A stretch of 64,000 nucleotides of DNA from Alphaproteobacteria bacterium (GTDB lineage: Bacteria; Pseudomonadota; Alphaproteobacteria; UBA6615): the NCBI GenBank assembly GCA_022449545.1, contig JAKUPN010000001.1, positions 62,001 through 126,000 of the forward strand, read 5' to 3'. Made by a program: the position numbers and the translations under genes. The notes beneath the pieces were generated by a model. The model was not told the DNA's origin and did no database searches. It worked only from the letters and a program-made list of their open reading frames with translations. Positions 33,596 to 44,057 of the stretch are shown in pieces (the stretch's first letter is position 1; each line of letters begins with the position of its first letter).

Positions 33596-34438
33596 ATGAA
33601 TACTAAAAAAGAGTTAATGTCGGGGAAACGAGGCCTGATCATGGGCGTTGCTAATGAGCGCTCTATTGCTTGGGGCATAGCTCGGTCAATTGCTGATCAT
33701 GGAGGAACTCTTGCTTTCACTTATCAAGGTGAAGCACTAGAAAAACGAGTTCGACCACTAGCTGAACAAGTAAACTCTGACATAGTCCTTCAATGCGATG
33801 TCTCGGACAACAAAAGCTTAGATAGTCTTTTCTCAGAATTAGAAGAAAAATGGGGAGGTATTGATTTCCTTGTCCATGCGATAGCTTTTTCTGATAAAGA
33901 TGAGTTGAAAGGTCAGTATTTAGACACCACAAAAGAGAACTTCCTTCGCTCATTAGAAATATCTTGTTATTCTTTCACTGACCTTTGCAGGCGAGCATCA
34001 AAACTTATGTCCGAAGGCGGCAGTCTTTTGACACTGACTTATTATGGTGCAGAAAGCGTTATGCCCCATTATAATGTCATGGGAGTTGCTAAAGCAGCTC
34101 TCGAAGCTAGTGTTAGATACCTAGCTGTGGATTTAGGAAATAAATCAATTCGTGTTAATGCGATATCGGCTGGCCCTATTAAAACCTTGGCTGCAAGCGG
34201 TATTGGGGATTTTCGTTATATACTTAAATGGAATGAGCTTAATTCCCCCCTGAAACGCAACGTGACAATTGAGCAGGTTGGTAGTGCAGGGCTATATTTA
34301 CTTAGTGATCTCAGCTCGGGGGTAACCGGTGAAGTTCATCATGTTGATAGCGGATATAATGTAGTAGGTATGGTAGCAGTAGATGAGGCATCCGAAGTCG
34401 CAAATTTGCTATCAAATATAAAAACAGACGAGGACTGA
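33596..34438 (+). CDS. fabI: enoyl-[acyl-carrier-protein] reductase FabI
   Basis: GLIMGVANERSIAWGIARSIADHGGTLAFTYQ; YYGAESVMPHYNVMGVAKAALEASVRYLA. Confidence 0.95.
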   Translation: MNTKKELMSGKRGLIMGVANERSIAWGIARSIADHGGTLAFTYQGEALEKRVRPLAEQVNSDIVLQCDVSDNKSLDSLFSELEEKWGGIDFLVHAIAFSDKDELKGQYLDTTKENFLRSLEISCYSFTDLCRRASKLMSEGGSLLTLTYYGAESVMPHYNVMGVAKAALEASVRYLAVDLGNKSIRVNAISAGPIKTLAASGIGDFRYILKWNELNSPLKRNVTIEQVGSAGLYLLSDLSSGVTGEVHHVDSGYNVVGMVAVDEASEVANLLSNIKTDED

Positions 34439-34459
34439 AAGTCATAAAGGAGAGCTTTC

Positions 34460-35554
34460 ATGTCAGTTAATAAATTTGGTCGAATACTTAATTTCACTAC
34501 CTGGGGGGAGAGTCATGGCAGTGCAATTGGCTGTGTTATAGATGGAGTGCCCCCTCGCATCAATCTTTCTGAAGAAGATATCCAAACATGGCTTGACAGA
34601 AGAAAGCCTGGTCAATCTCGTTTTACTTCTCAAAGGCAAGAACCAGATAAAATAGAGATCCTGTCGGGAGTCTTTGAGAATAAAACAACTGGAGCACCAG
34701 TTAGTCTAATCATCAGGAATGTAGATGCCCGATCACGAGACTATGGAGAAATTGCTGATAAATATAGACCAGGACATGCGGACTATACCTATGATGCAAA
34801 ATATGGCATCCGTGATTACCGAGGAGGAGGTCGTTCGTCAGCAAGAGAAACTGCTTCGCGGGTAGCAGCTGGCGCCATAGCACGTAAAGTTCTTGATAGT
34901 ATCATCCCAGGGAAAATAAATATTCGTTCAGCATTAATCCAAATAGGAAACCAGTCAATAAATAGGCAACACTGGGACAATTCCGAGATAGAAAAAAACC
35001 CTTTTTGGTGTCCCGACGCCATCGCCGCAAAAAATTGGGAAAAATATTTAGAAAAAATTCGAAAAGATGGATCTAGTGTTGGAGCTATAATTGAAGTTAC
35101 TGCAACCGGGATACCAGTAGGGATTGGGGAGCCTATTTATGGAAAAATTGACTCAGAACTTGCTATGGCCATGATGAGCATAAACGCGGTTAAAGGCGTA
35201 GAAGTAGGCGAAGGCATGGCAGCTGCTTCCCTAACAGGCGAAGAAAATGCTGATGAAATGTATACTGAAAATGGCAATGTTAAATTCAAATCAAATAAAT
35301 CCGGTGGTGTGTTGGGAGGGATAACGACAGGACAGGATATCGTCGTAAGATTTGCTGTTAAGCCAACTAGCTCAATTTTATCAGAACGAAAAACGATTGA
35401 TAAAAGCGGTGTAGAAACAAAAATAAGCACTAAAGGTAGACACGATCCTTGCGTTGGCATAAGAGCCGCACCAGTTGGAGAAGCAATGATGGCATTAGTA
35501 CTGGCTGATCAACTACTTCGACACCGTGCACAAATAGGAAGTATTGATTTCTAA
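34460..35554 (+). CDS. aroC: chorismate synthase
   Basis: [69 protein letters not shown]. Confidence 0.97.
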   Translation: MSVNKFGRILNFTTWGESHGSAIGCVIDGVPPRINLSEEDIQTWLDRRKPGQSRFTSQRQEPDKIEILSGVFENKTTGAPVSLIIRNVDARSRDYGEIADKYRPGHADYTYDAKYGIRDYRGGGRSSARETASRVAAGAIARKVLDSIIPGKINIRSALIQIGNQSINRQHWDNSEIEKNPFWCPDAIAAKNWEKYLEKIRKDGSSVGAIIEVTATGIPVGIGEPIYGKIDSELAMAMMSINAVKGVEVGEGMAAASLTGEENADEMYTENGNVKFKSNKSGGVLGGITTGQDIVVRFAVKPTSSILSERKTIDKSGVETKISTKGRHDPCVGIRAAPVGEAMMALVLADQLLRHRAQIGSIDF

Positions 35555-35622
35555 TTTATCAGATAATTCATATTACTACACAGTCCATTGCTTAAATTTT
35601 TATCAAGCACAAAGAAACTCCC

Positions 35623-36681
35623 ATGCAAGATGCAATAAATCAAAAAAAAATAGCAATACTTGCAACAGGTGCAAATGGGTGCTGCATTGCAGCAGACCTG
35701 ACTACGTCCGATCTTGATGTGGTTTTGATTGATCAATGGGCAGAGCATGTCGATAAAATGCAACGAACAGGCTTATCCATCATCACCAATGAAGAAAGTT
35801 ATAACATAAAGGTAAGAGCCTATCACCTTGGTGATGTTTGTACGATCAAAGATAAGTTTGATATAGTTTTTCTTACCTCAAAAGCATATGACTCTCGTTG
35901 GTTAACTGAATTTATAAAGCCCTACCTTGCTAAAGATGGCCTTCTAATAGCTGTTCAGAACTGCATGACAGCAGAGATGATTGGGAAAATAGTTGGTGTC
36001 GAACGCACTCTTGGATGTGTAGTAGAACTTTCTTCTCAGTTATTTCAGCCAGGTGAAGTAAAGAGAAACACTCTCAAGGAAAATACCTGGTTTGGGTTAG
36101 GTTCTTTTGACATTTCTCACACAAAAAGGTTACCAGAGGTACAACAGATTCTAAGCTATTCAGGAAAAGTTGACCTTACCGATGATATATTGTCAGCGAA
36201 ATGGATGAAATTAATTGTGAATGCAATGACAATGGCTATAAAAGCAATACTCGGAATGACAAATGAAGAGGTATTTCATCTAAACGGTAACGAATATGCC
36301 CAAAAGGTCCAAAGATTATTTATTAAAGCAGGGGAAGAGGCCTTAACAGCGGGACAAGTCATGGGATACAAACTTGTTCCTATTTTTGGTCTAGAAGCTG
36401 ATGAAGTTAAAAATACAAACAACCTGTTAGAAACATTGCTTGACAAAATAGTTACTGACGTAGGACCCACAGCTGTTAATACCGTTCTTCAAGATCATAT
36501 AAAAGGTCGATATAGTGAGGTAGATATGATTAATGGAATTGTTGCCGAAGAAAGTTATAGTAAGAATAAGGCTGCCCCTGTCTCAGAAATGCTTGTGGAT
36601 CTAACACATCAGATTTATAGCGGAGAATTGAAACCAAGTAAGGACAATCTACAACTGATGTATAAGAACTTAAATTTGTAG
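35623..36681 (+). CDS. ketopantoate reductase (ApbA/PanE) family protein
   Basis: N-terminal Rossmann-like segment, VFLTSKAYDS, AVQNCMTAEMIGKIVG, then PanE-type C-terminal helices; the N-terminal G-loop (ATGANGCCIA) is slightly atypical. Confidence 0.78.
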   Translation: MQDAINQKKIAILATGANGCCIAADLTTSDLDVVLIDQWAEHVDKMQRTGLSIITNEESYNIKVRAYHLGDVCTIKDKFDIVFLTSKAYDSRWLTEFIKPYLAKDGLLIAVQNCMTAEMIGKIVGVERTLGCVVELSSQLFQPGEVKRNTLKENTWFGLGSFDISHTKRLPEVQQILSYSGKVDLTDDILSAKWMKLIVNAMTMAIKAILGMTNEEVFHLNGNEYAQKVQRLFIKAGEEALTAGQVMGYKLVPIFGLEADEVKNTNNLLETLLDKIVTDVGPTAVNTVLQDHIKGRYSEVDMINGIVAEESYSKNKAAPVSEMLVDLTHQIYSGELKPSKDNLQLMYKNLNL

Positions 36682-36762
36682 GAAGAGTTTTGTGAACATT
36701 TTTACCTTTAGTAATTAGCTCTAATAAAACGAGAAACAATAAACTCTATAAGTCTAAAAAAC

Positions 36763-37965
36763 ATGTCAACCGAAACAGAAAACAAGGGCTTACTGCCCTC
36801 AGGCCTACACGATCTCCTTCCTCCAAACGCAGCTCTGGAGGACAGAACGATACGTGCACTAATAGATACGTTTAGCTCGTTTGGTTATGACCACGTTAAA
36901 CCTCCCCTTGTCGAATTTGAGAGCACCTTAACAGCTTCAGAGGAGAACGGCGGCGGAACTCTCTCAGGGCAAATGTTCCGAATAATGGATCCGACAAGCG
37001 AAAAAATGATGGGAGTAAGAGCTGACATCACTTTACAAGTGGCAAGAATTGCTGAAACACGACTTAAGTACAAAGCCCGTCCTCTTCGACTATCATACGC
37101 AGGTGAAGTTTTAAGAGTGAAAGGAAGTCAACTAAGACCTGAACGTATGTTTGCTCAAGCAGGAGTTGAATTGATCGGTTCAAATGATATCTCTTCAGAT
37201 GTTGAGATGGTTGTTTTAGCAAGCAATGCTCTTGCCGCTGCTGGCATCAGTGACCCGACTATAGATTTAAATTCTCCTGCTTTAGTCACAAATATATTAT
37301 CAGATATCGATATCGATCAGAACATAATTAAGCATTTACGATCAGCATTAGACCATAAAGATGCAACTGAGGTTCATAACGTGGTTCGTAAATACGAAAC
37401 CGCTTTAGGGAAAAAAGCTGATGCACTATATGGCCTGGTAGGAGCCATAGGCTCTGCAGAAGATGTTATTTCTAAATTACGGCATTTGGAATTGCCAGAT
37501 TTGGCCGTTGTCGAATTAGATCGATTGGAATCAGTTGTTACAGGGGTTATAGAGGCAGGCAGTAAACTATCCTTAACAATTGATCCTGTCGAATATAGAG
37601 GTTTTGAGTATCACACTGGCGTTAGTTTTACAATTTTCGCTGCTGGGGTTAGGGGAGAGTTAGGTAGAGGTGGACGCTACATAACTTCTTCTAACGAGCC
37701 TGCTACTGGATTTTCTTTATATCTCGATTCAATCATGAGGGCATTACCAGACCCACCTAGTCCCCAAAAACTCTATTTACCATCCGAAGTCACCGCTGAA
37801 GTTGCTAAAGTATTAAGGTCCGACGGATGGATTACTGTGACAGGTCTAACACCAATTAATGATATATCCGCAGAGGCCAGAAGGCTGGAATGCAGTCATT
37901 GTTGGATTGAGGGGAAAATATTATCTTCGATTGACCAAACCGACATCAGTCCAAAGGAGGCATAA
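36763..37965 (+). CDS. hisZ: ATP phosphoribosyltransferase regulatory subunit
   Basis: HisRS-like LPSGLHDLLPPNAALEDRTIRALIDTFSSFGYDHVKPPLVEFE; abuts purA. Confidence 0.88.
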   Translation: MSTETENKGLLPSGLHDLLPPNAALEDRTIRALIDTFSSFGYDHVKPPLVEFESTLTASEENGGGTLSGQMFRIMDPTSEKMMGVRADITLQVARIAETRLKYKARPLRLSYAGEVLRVKGSQLRPERMFAQAGVELIGSNDISSDVEMVVLASNALAAAGISDPTIDLNSPALVTNILSDIDIDQNIIKHLRSALDHKDATEVHNVVRKYETALGKKADALYGLVGAIGSAEDVISKLRHLELPDLAVVELDRLESVVTGVIEAGSKLSLTIDPVEYRGFEYHTGVSFTIFAAGVRGELGRGGRYITSSNEPATGFSLYLDSIMRALPDPPSPQKLYLPSEVTAEVAKVLRSDGWITVTGLTPINDISAEARRLECSHCWIEGKILSSIDQTDISPKEA

Positions 37966-39258
37966 ATGGCTAATGTTGCTGTCGTAGGCTCCCAATGGGG
38001 TGACGAAGGAAAAGGAAAAATAGTAGATTGGTTATCTGAAAGAGCTGATATAGTTGTTAGGTTTCAGGGAGGGCACAATGCAGGCCACACTCTTGTAATC
38101 GGAGATCGCACTTATAAGCTTAGTCTACTGCCTTCCGGTGTAGTTAGACCCAAAAAAATAGGGGTTATAGGTAATGGTGTTGTTGTAGATCCTTGGGCAT
38201 TAATCAAAGAGATTGAGACCGTATCAAGTCAGGGTGTTTCTATCACACCAAATAATTTAAAAATAGCTGATAGTGTTCCTCTAATATTACCTTTACATCA
38301 ACAACTAGATAACGCACTTGAAAAGGCTAGGGGTAATAGTAAAATCGGCACCACAGGACGTGGCATAGGCCCAGCTTACGAAGATAAAGTAGGAAGGAGA
38401 GCAATACGTTTATGCGATCTAAATGACAGAGAAACGCTAAATTCTCGACTAGAACAGCTTTTGTTCCATCACAATGCATTACTTAGAGGATTGGGAGTCA
38501 AAGAAGCTAATCCAGAAGAAATACTTAACAATCTAGAGAGTGTTGCATCTAAACTACTACAGTTTTCATGTCCAGTTTGGAGTTGGTTAGATGAAGCAAA
38601 AAAATCAGGGAAACGAATCCTTTTTGAAGGCGCACAAGGTGCGATGTTGGACGTCGACCACGGCACATACCCATTTGTTACCTCATCAAATACAGTAGCT
38701 GGTCAAGCTGCCGCTGGATCAGGTGTAGGGCCAAGTTCAATAGGCTACATTCTAGGAATTACCAAAGCTTATACCACTCGTGTTGGTAGTGGCCCATTCC
38801 CAAGTGAACAGGATAATGAGATAGGAGAGTTATTAGGACAAAAAGGACATGAATTTGGGACAGTAACAGGTCGCAAACGACGGTGCGGCTGGTTTGATGC
38901 AGTTATGGTACGGCAAGCCGTTACTATTGGCGGAATTGATGGTATAGCCTTAACTAAAGTTGACGTATTGGATGGTTTAGAGAAAATAAAAATGTGTACA
39001 GGATACTTACTTAACGGCAATAGAATTAATTACTTACCACCAAGCATCTTAGAACAGGGTCAAGTCGAGCCCATCTATGAAACTTTTGAAGGGTGGAGCG
39101 AAAGCACCGTTGGTGCGAGGAGCTGGATGGATCTGCCAGCAACAGCAATAAAATATGTGCGTCGAATAGAAGAATTAATTGGTGCGCCAGTTGCACTACT
39201 ATCAACTAGCCCAGAACGTCAAGACACTATACTAGTTAAAGACCCATTTAGTGATTAA
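37966..39258 (+). CDS. purA: adenylosuccinate synthetase
   Basis: [42 protein letters not shown]. Confidence 0.98.
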   Translation: MANVAVVGSQWGDEGKGKIVDWLSERADIVVRFQGGHNAGHTLVIGDRTYKLSLLPSGVVRPKKIGVIGNGVVVDPWALIKEIETVSSQGVSITPNNLKIADSVPLILPLHQQLDNALEKARGNSKIGTTGRGIGPAYEDKVGRRAIRLCDLNDRETLNSRLEQLLFHHNALLRGLGVKEANPEEILNNLESVASKLLQFSCPVWSWLDEAKKSGKRILFEGAQGAMLDVDHGTYPFVTSSNTVAGQAAAGSGVGPSSIGYILGITKAYTTRVGSGPFPSEQDNEIGELLGQKGHEFGTVTGRKRRCGWFDAVMVRQAVTIGGIDGIALTKVDVLDGLEKIKMCTGYLLNGNRINYLPPSILEQGQVEPIYETFEGWSESTVGARSWMDLPATAIKYVRRIEELIGAPVALLSTSPERQDTILVKDPFSD

Positions 39259-39304
39259 CTAACCTAATATTTTATCGGAATTTCTTATATGTAGAGCGAA
39301 TATT

Positions 39305-40195
39305 CTAAGAAAGAGCTGCGTTCTGTTCACTAACCTGACTATGAATAGTTTTTTGCAATTTTTCAAATGCTCTTACTTCTATTTGTCTAACACGCTCACG
39401 GCTAATACCATACGTTTTTGACAGTTCTTCTAAGGTAAGAGGATTTTCCTTAAGTCTTCTTTCCGTTAGAATGTGCTGCTCACGGTCATTCAAACCTGAC
39501 ATAGCCGCACTAAGCATTTCTCGTCGCTTCTCTAGTTCGTCTTCTTCAGCAATCACTATTTCTTGAGAATCTGACTCGTCAACCAGCCAGTCCATCCACT
39601 CGCCCTCACCTTCACCATCTGTCCTGACAGTAGCGTTAAGAGAAGCATCCGGCCCTGAAAGACGACGATTCATTGAGATTACATCTGCCTCAGCAACGTT
39701 CAGTTCAGTAGCAATTTTTTCAACATTTTCCGGTGAAAGATCACCCTCATCCAACGCTTTTAATTTCCCTTTCATCCGTCTTAGGTTAAAAAATAACTTT
39801 TTTTGAGCCGCTGTAGTGCCCATTTTAACTAGGCTCCATGAATGAAGTATATATTCCTGCATAGAAGCCCTTATCCACCACATGGCATAAGTAGCCAAAC
39901 GAAATCCTTTATCAGGATCAAACTTTTTAACGGCCTGCATTAACCCTATGTTCCCCTCAGAAATCATCTCCGCTAGTGGAAGTCCATAACCCCGATAGCC
40001 CATAGCTATCTTCGCAACTAACCGAAGATGACTAGTGACTAATTTGTGAGCGGCATCAACATCTTCATGCTCAATCCACCGTTTGGCTAGCATGAATTCC
40101 TCATCATGAGAAAGCATCGGAAACTTCCGGATCTCATTCAAGTACCTCGAAAGATTACCCTCAGGAGTCAAACTTGGAAGGTTAGGTGTTGCCAT
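39305..40195 (-). CDS. rpoH: RNA polymerase sigma-32 factor
   Basis: GLPLAEMISEGNIGLMQAVKKFDPDKGFRLATYAMWWIRASMQEYILHSWSLVKMGTTAAQKKLFFNLRRMK. Confidence 0.96.
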   Translation of the reverse strand: MATPNLPSLTPEGNLSRYLNEIRKFPMLSHDEEFMLAKRWIEHEDVDAAHKLVTSHLRLVAKIAMGYRGYGLPLAEMISEGNIGLMQAVKKFDPDKGFRLATYAMWWIRASMQEYILHSWSLVKMGTTAAQKKLFFNLRRMKGKLKALDEGDLSPENVEKIATELNVAEADVISMNRRLSGPDASLNATVRTDGEGEGEWMDWLVDESDSQEIVIAEEDELEKRREMLSAAMSGLNDREQHILTERRLKENPLTLEELSKTYGISRERVRQIEVRAFEKLQKTIHSQVSEQNAALS

Positions 40196-40341
40196 CTTGT
40201 GTTATCCCAACGTATTTGGACTGAAACGTATACAAAGTTTTCTTTAAATATTACAAAAAAACACTAATTAAAACCCATCAGAAACAGTTTATCTGATCCT
40301 ATAATTAACCATATAAAGACTTTTTTCTATGATTCAAGGCT

Positions 40342-41382
40342 CTAAAACGATTCTAAACTATTTATTAAGTTTTCCATGTCATTTGGTAATTTTGTTTCGA
40401 AATGAAGCTTTTTATTGAATCTAGGGTGTTTGAAACCAAGTTGAAATGCATGCAGGGCTTGACGATTAAAGTTTTTCAGAACAAATAAACTCTCTGATTT
40501 TTTCTTAAAATCAGTATTGTTGTATTTATTTTTTAGAAACGATTTTTTACCCCCAAAATATAGAGGATCTCCAATAATGGAGTTACCTATATAATTTAAA
40601 TGTACGCGTATTTGATGAGTGCGACCGGTAAGTAATTTACAAATCAAAACGCTAGCAAAAGGAGGAACTGAAGTTCCCAACACCCTTTCTATTTTATAGT
40701 TAGTGATAGCGGTTTTTCCATTGCGATTTACAACAGCCATTTTTTTTCGGTTGTTAGGGCTCCTTCCAATAAGAGTTTTTATTTCATTAGTTGCTGCTTT
40801 TGGGGAACCAAAGACAATAGCTCTATATGCACGATCGACAGATCGATCGCTAAATTGTTTTGAAAGAGACTCATGAGCCAACGAGGTTTTAGCCACAACC
40901 ATGGCGCCACTTGTATTTTTATCCAGCCTATGAACAATTCCTGGGCGAGCCTCACCGCCTATGCCCTTTAGGCTTTCTCCACAATGAGAAATAAGTGCAT
41001 TTACTAAAGTGCGATCTGGATTTCCTGGTGCAGGATGAACCACTAATCCAGCAGGTTTATCAATAACAATAAGATCTTCATCTTCAAACAAAATATTTAA
41101 AGGTATATTCTGACCTTGAGGGATAGCAGATTGAGTTATTGGAATAATAAAATTAAAACTATCTCCTTCAGATACTCGACGAGAAGGTTGTTTTAGGGTT
41201 TTTCCATTTTGAGTTAAATTCCCTTCTAAAATAAGTGTTTTAACACGTGAACGGGACATGCCATCGATTAAACCTGCCAAGGCCATATCTAGCCGTTGAC
41301 CAGACTCAGCCTGAGTAAAGTCTATATTAATCGCTTTACCTTCCAGACCTTCAACAGAGATTTTCTTGCGTTTATTGTCCAC
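40342..41382 (-). CDS. rluD: RluA/RluD-family 23S rRNA pseudouridine synthase
   Basis: S4 domain then VIDKPAGLVVHPAPGNPDRTLVNALISH...RPGIVHRLDKNTSGAMVVAKT; GRTHQIRVHL. Confidence 0.93.
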   Translation of the reverse strand: MDNKRKKISVEGLEGKAINIDFTQAESGQRLDMALAGLIDGMSRSRVKTLILEGNLTQNGKTLKQPSRRVSEGDSFNFIIPITQSAIPQGQNIPLNILFEDEDLIVIDKPAGLVVHPAPGNPDRTLVNALISHCGESLKGIGGEARPGIVHRLDKNTSGAMVVAKTSLAHESLSKQFSDRSVDRAYRAIVFGSPKAATNEIKTLIGRSPNNRKKMAVVNRNGKTAITNYKIERVLGTSVPPFASVLICKLLTGRTHQIRVHLNYIGNSIIGDPLYFGGKKSFLKNKYNNTDFKKKSESLFVLKNFNRQALHAFQLGFKHPRFNKKLHFETKLPNDMENLINSLESF

Positions 41383-41393
41383 GGCTCTAGACT

Positions 41394-41720
41394 ATGATGA
41401 CCACACATGCAGGGAGTATGCGCAAAGTGCAACTTATTAAAGGTCTAGTTATTTTCATGTCGATACTTATTTTTCTCGGTTTAATAGCTTTGGTATGGAC
41501 TATTTTCAACTTAAATGAACCTTCTAACAACATAAACAATTCAACACTTCCTGAAAAGATATCGCTTGGAATACCTAAACATTGTGAAATATCCGAAATA
41601 AAATTGAATACAAAATTTTTAACAGTAAGAACTTATTCATCCAACAAATTAATTGAGTGTGATCAGATCTATATAATAAATTTATCAAAAGGCCGGGTAG
41701 TAAGTACGGTGGGTCGTTAA
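41394..41720 (+). CDS. small single-pass membrane protein of unknown function
   Basis: One TM segment LVIFMSILIFLGLIALVWTIF; divergent from rluD, stop codon immediately before the next ATG. Confidence 0.65.
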   Translation: MMTTHAGSMRKVQLIKGLVIFMSILIFLGLIALVWTIFNLNEPSNNINNSTLPEKISLGIPKHCEISEIKLNTKFLTVRTYSSNKLIECDQIYIINLSKGRVVSTVGR

Positions 41721-42761
41721 ATGACAGTGAACCTTAGCAGTGATAACGTTAGTGGCGCTTCTCCTTCAATTCTAGAGGCGTTAGTTTCAGCTGCCAATGA
41801 AGTGGCGATGCCATATGGTAATGATAAATGGACTAGAGACGTCGAAGAAAAACTAAGCCAAATATTTGAAACTAAGCTTGTAATAATTCCTGTATCAACA
41901 GGCACTGCAGCAAACGCTATAGCTTTGAGCGCAATCACACCAGCCTATGGCGCCATCTATTGTCATTCATCGAGTCATGCATATAAAGACGAATGCGGTG
42001 CCCCGGAATTTTATAGCGGAGGAGCAAAAATGATTCCGCTTGAGGGCAGAAATGGCAAAATTTTCGAACCCGATTTAAAAGAAAAACTTAAAAATTGGCG
42101 ACCCAATGGGGTTCATAACGTATTGCCTGCAGCATTAACAATATCTCAAGCGACTGAGTTTGGGACTATTTATAACATCGAGGAAATTCAGGCCTTAACG
42201 AAAACTGCTCACGAACATTCGATGATGGTTCATATGGATGGAGCCCGGTTTGCAAACTCACTTGTACAACAGAATATAAGTCCTGCAGATGCGACGTGGA
42301 AAAGTGGTGTAGATGTAATGAGTTTAGGTGCCACCAAAAATGGCGCATTGGCTGCAGAAGCAATAATATTTTTTAAAACTGAGCTTGCAAATAGAATTCC
42401 CGAAATTCATAAACGTGGCGGTCATTTGCTTTCAAAAATGCGTTTTATTACTTGCCAGCTCGATGCCTATCTAACAAATGACTTATGGAAAACCAACGCA
42501 TCAAATGCGAATAATGCAGCCAAGATTCTGGCTGAAGGTTTGAGTGCCTTTAACTTCGCAACTTTAAAATATCCAGTAGAGGCAAATGAAATTTTTGTAT
42601 CTCTTCCTGAATACATAATTGATAAATTGGAGAAAAATGGATTTGGATTTTATAGAATAGGAGACGAAGGAGTAATTCGACTAGTTACCTCTTTTAACAC
42701 CGATGTGTCCGATGTTGATGCTTTCTTATCAGCAATTAACCATCATTCTAAATATTTATAA
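41721..42761 (+). CDS. low-specificity L-threonine aldolase (beta-eliminating lyase family)
   Basis: VIIPVSTGTAANAIALSAITPAYGAIYCHSSSHAYKDECGAPEFYSGGAKM; MMVHMDGARFANSLV; DVMSLGATKNGALAAEAIIFF. Confidence 0.92.
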   Translation: MTVNLSSDNVSGASPSILEALVSAANEVAMPYGNDKWTRDVEEKLSQIFETKLVIIPVSTGTAANAIALSAITPAYGAIYCHSSSHAYKDECGAPEFYSGGAKMIPLEGRNGKIFEPDLKEKLKNWRPNGVHNVLPAALTISQATEFGTIYNIEEIQALTKTAHEHSMMVHMDGARFANSLVQQNISPADATWKSGVDVMSLGATKNGALAAEAIIFFKTELANRIPEIHKRGGHLLSKMRFITCQLDAYLTNDLWKTNASNANNAAKILAEGLSAFNFATLKYPVEANEIFVSLPEYIIDKLEKNGFGFYRIGDEGVIRLVTSFNTDVSDVDAFLSAINHHSKYL

Positions 42762-42880
42762 GAATAATATGTAAATAGATGCTAATTATTTACCTACGGT
42801 TTGTAAAATTTGACTTAGATCACAAGGTTGCGCTTGAATTGCTAGACCAGTTTCGATATTGAATTATATATGCTGAAAGA

Positions 42881-42956
42881 GTCCCCTTCGTCTAGTGGCC
42901 TAGGACAACGGCCTCTCACGCCGTAAACACGGGTTCGAGTCCCGTAGGGGACACCA
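42881..42956 (+). tRNA. tRNA-Glu (anticodon CTC), CCA encoded
   Basis: Acceptor GTCCCCT/AGGGGAC, anticodon stem ACGGC/GCCGT with loop CTCTCAC, T-arm ACGGG-TTCGAGT-CCCGT, 3' ACCA. Confidence 0.97.
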
Positions 42957-42997
42957 ATTTCAGCTAAGAACTGCAACTAACAGCAGGGGGACGAAAC

Positions 42998-43888
42998 GTG
43001 TCCTTTAGCCTACACCCTATAACGCCAGACTTTGCAGCTGAGATAGGGGATATTAACCTCAGAGAACCTCTTTCAGAGGAGGAATTCACATCGCTAGAAA
43101 GCGCTTTCAACACCTACTCAGTTTTAATTTTTCCTGATCAGAAGCTTTCTGAAAAACATCAGATGAAGTTTAGTTCTCGGTTCGGCCCATTAGAAACATC
43201 AATACAAAAGTTTCGAAAAGGAGTTAAGTTACGTTTAGGGCCAAAGTTTGCTGATGTTTCGAATCTCGGCCCAGACAATAAATTATTAGGAGAGGATAGC
43301 GAGCGACGCTTGTTTAACTCAGGAAACCAATTGTGGCATACCGATAGCTCTTTTATGGAAATACCTGCTAAGTGTTCTTTGCTTTATGCAAAATCGATTC
43401 CCCCAGTGGGGGGGCATACAGAGTTCGTTGACCTAAGAGCAGCGTATGATGCTTTACCAAAAAAAATTAAGGACGATATAAAAGGCCTTGTTGCAGAACA
43501 CTCTATTAGAGAATCACGAATAAAAATAGGTTATAAGGAATTTACATCTGATGAAGTCTCAAGCATGCCTCCAGTTCCTCAAGTTTTAGTTAGAAATCAT
43601 GCTGGATCTGGGCGTAGGACACTTTATCTGGCTTCGCATGCAGCCCGAATTATTGGATTATCAGATAAAGAAGGTAAAGCATTATTAGCGGAATTAATTG
43701 AGCATTCTACACAAAGGCGGTTTGTATATATTCATAGGTGGCGAGCTAATGACCTAGTTATGTGGGATAACCGAAACACTATGCACAGAGGAAAACCTTT
43801 TGAAGATTTAAGATACAAGAGGGACATGCGACGAACTACCGTTAGAGATGTTGCCTCCACCTGTGAACAAGAAGGCATACACCCCTAA
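42998..43888 (+). CDS. TauD/TfdA-family Fe(II)/2-oxoglutarate-dependent dioxygenase
   Basis: NQLWHTDSSFMEIPAKCSLLYAKSIPPVGGHTEFVDLRAAYDALP (HxD) and distal H in NRNTMHRGKPF; GTG start. Confidence 0.93.
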   Translation: MSFSLHPITPDFAAEIGDINLREPLSEEEFTSLESAFNTYSVLIFPDQKLSEKHQMKFSSRFGPLETSIQKFRKGVKLRLGPKFADVSNLGPDNKLLGEDSERRLFNSGNQLWHTDSSFMEIPAKCSLLYAKSIPPVGGHTEFVDLRAAYDALPKKIKDDIKGLVAEHSIRESRIKIGYKEFTSDEVSSMPPVPQVLVRNHAGSGRRTLYLASHAARIIGLSDKEGKALLAELIEHSTQRRFVYIHRWRANDLVMWDNRNTMHRGKPFEDLRYKRDMRRTTVRDVASTCEQEGIHP

Positions 43889-44057
43889 ATTCATTCCATT
43901 AAAGTTAATCTATGGGTATCATCTCTAAATAGTCGACTTAATGTTGCGGCTGATCACTTATATTAATTAATAGAAAATTTTAACCGGATCTTTTTATGCT
44001 TCTCTGAAAAGATTATTGACTTAATAGAGGTTTTATTTTTACGAAATTGTTTATGAT

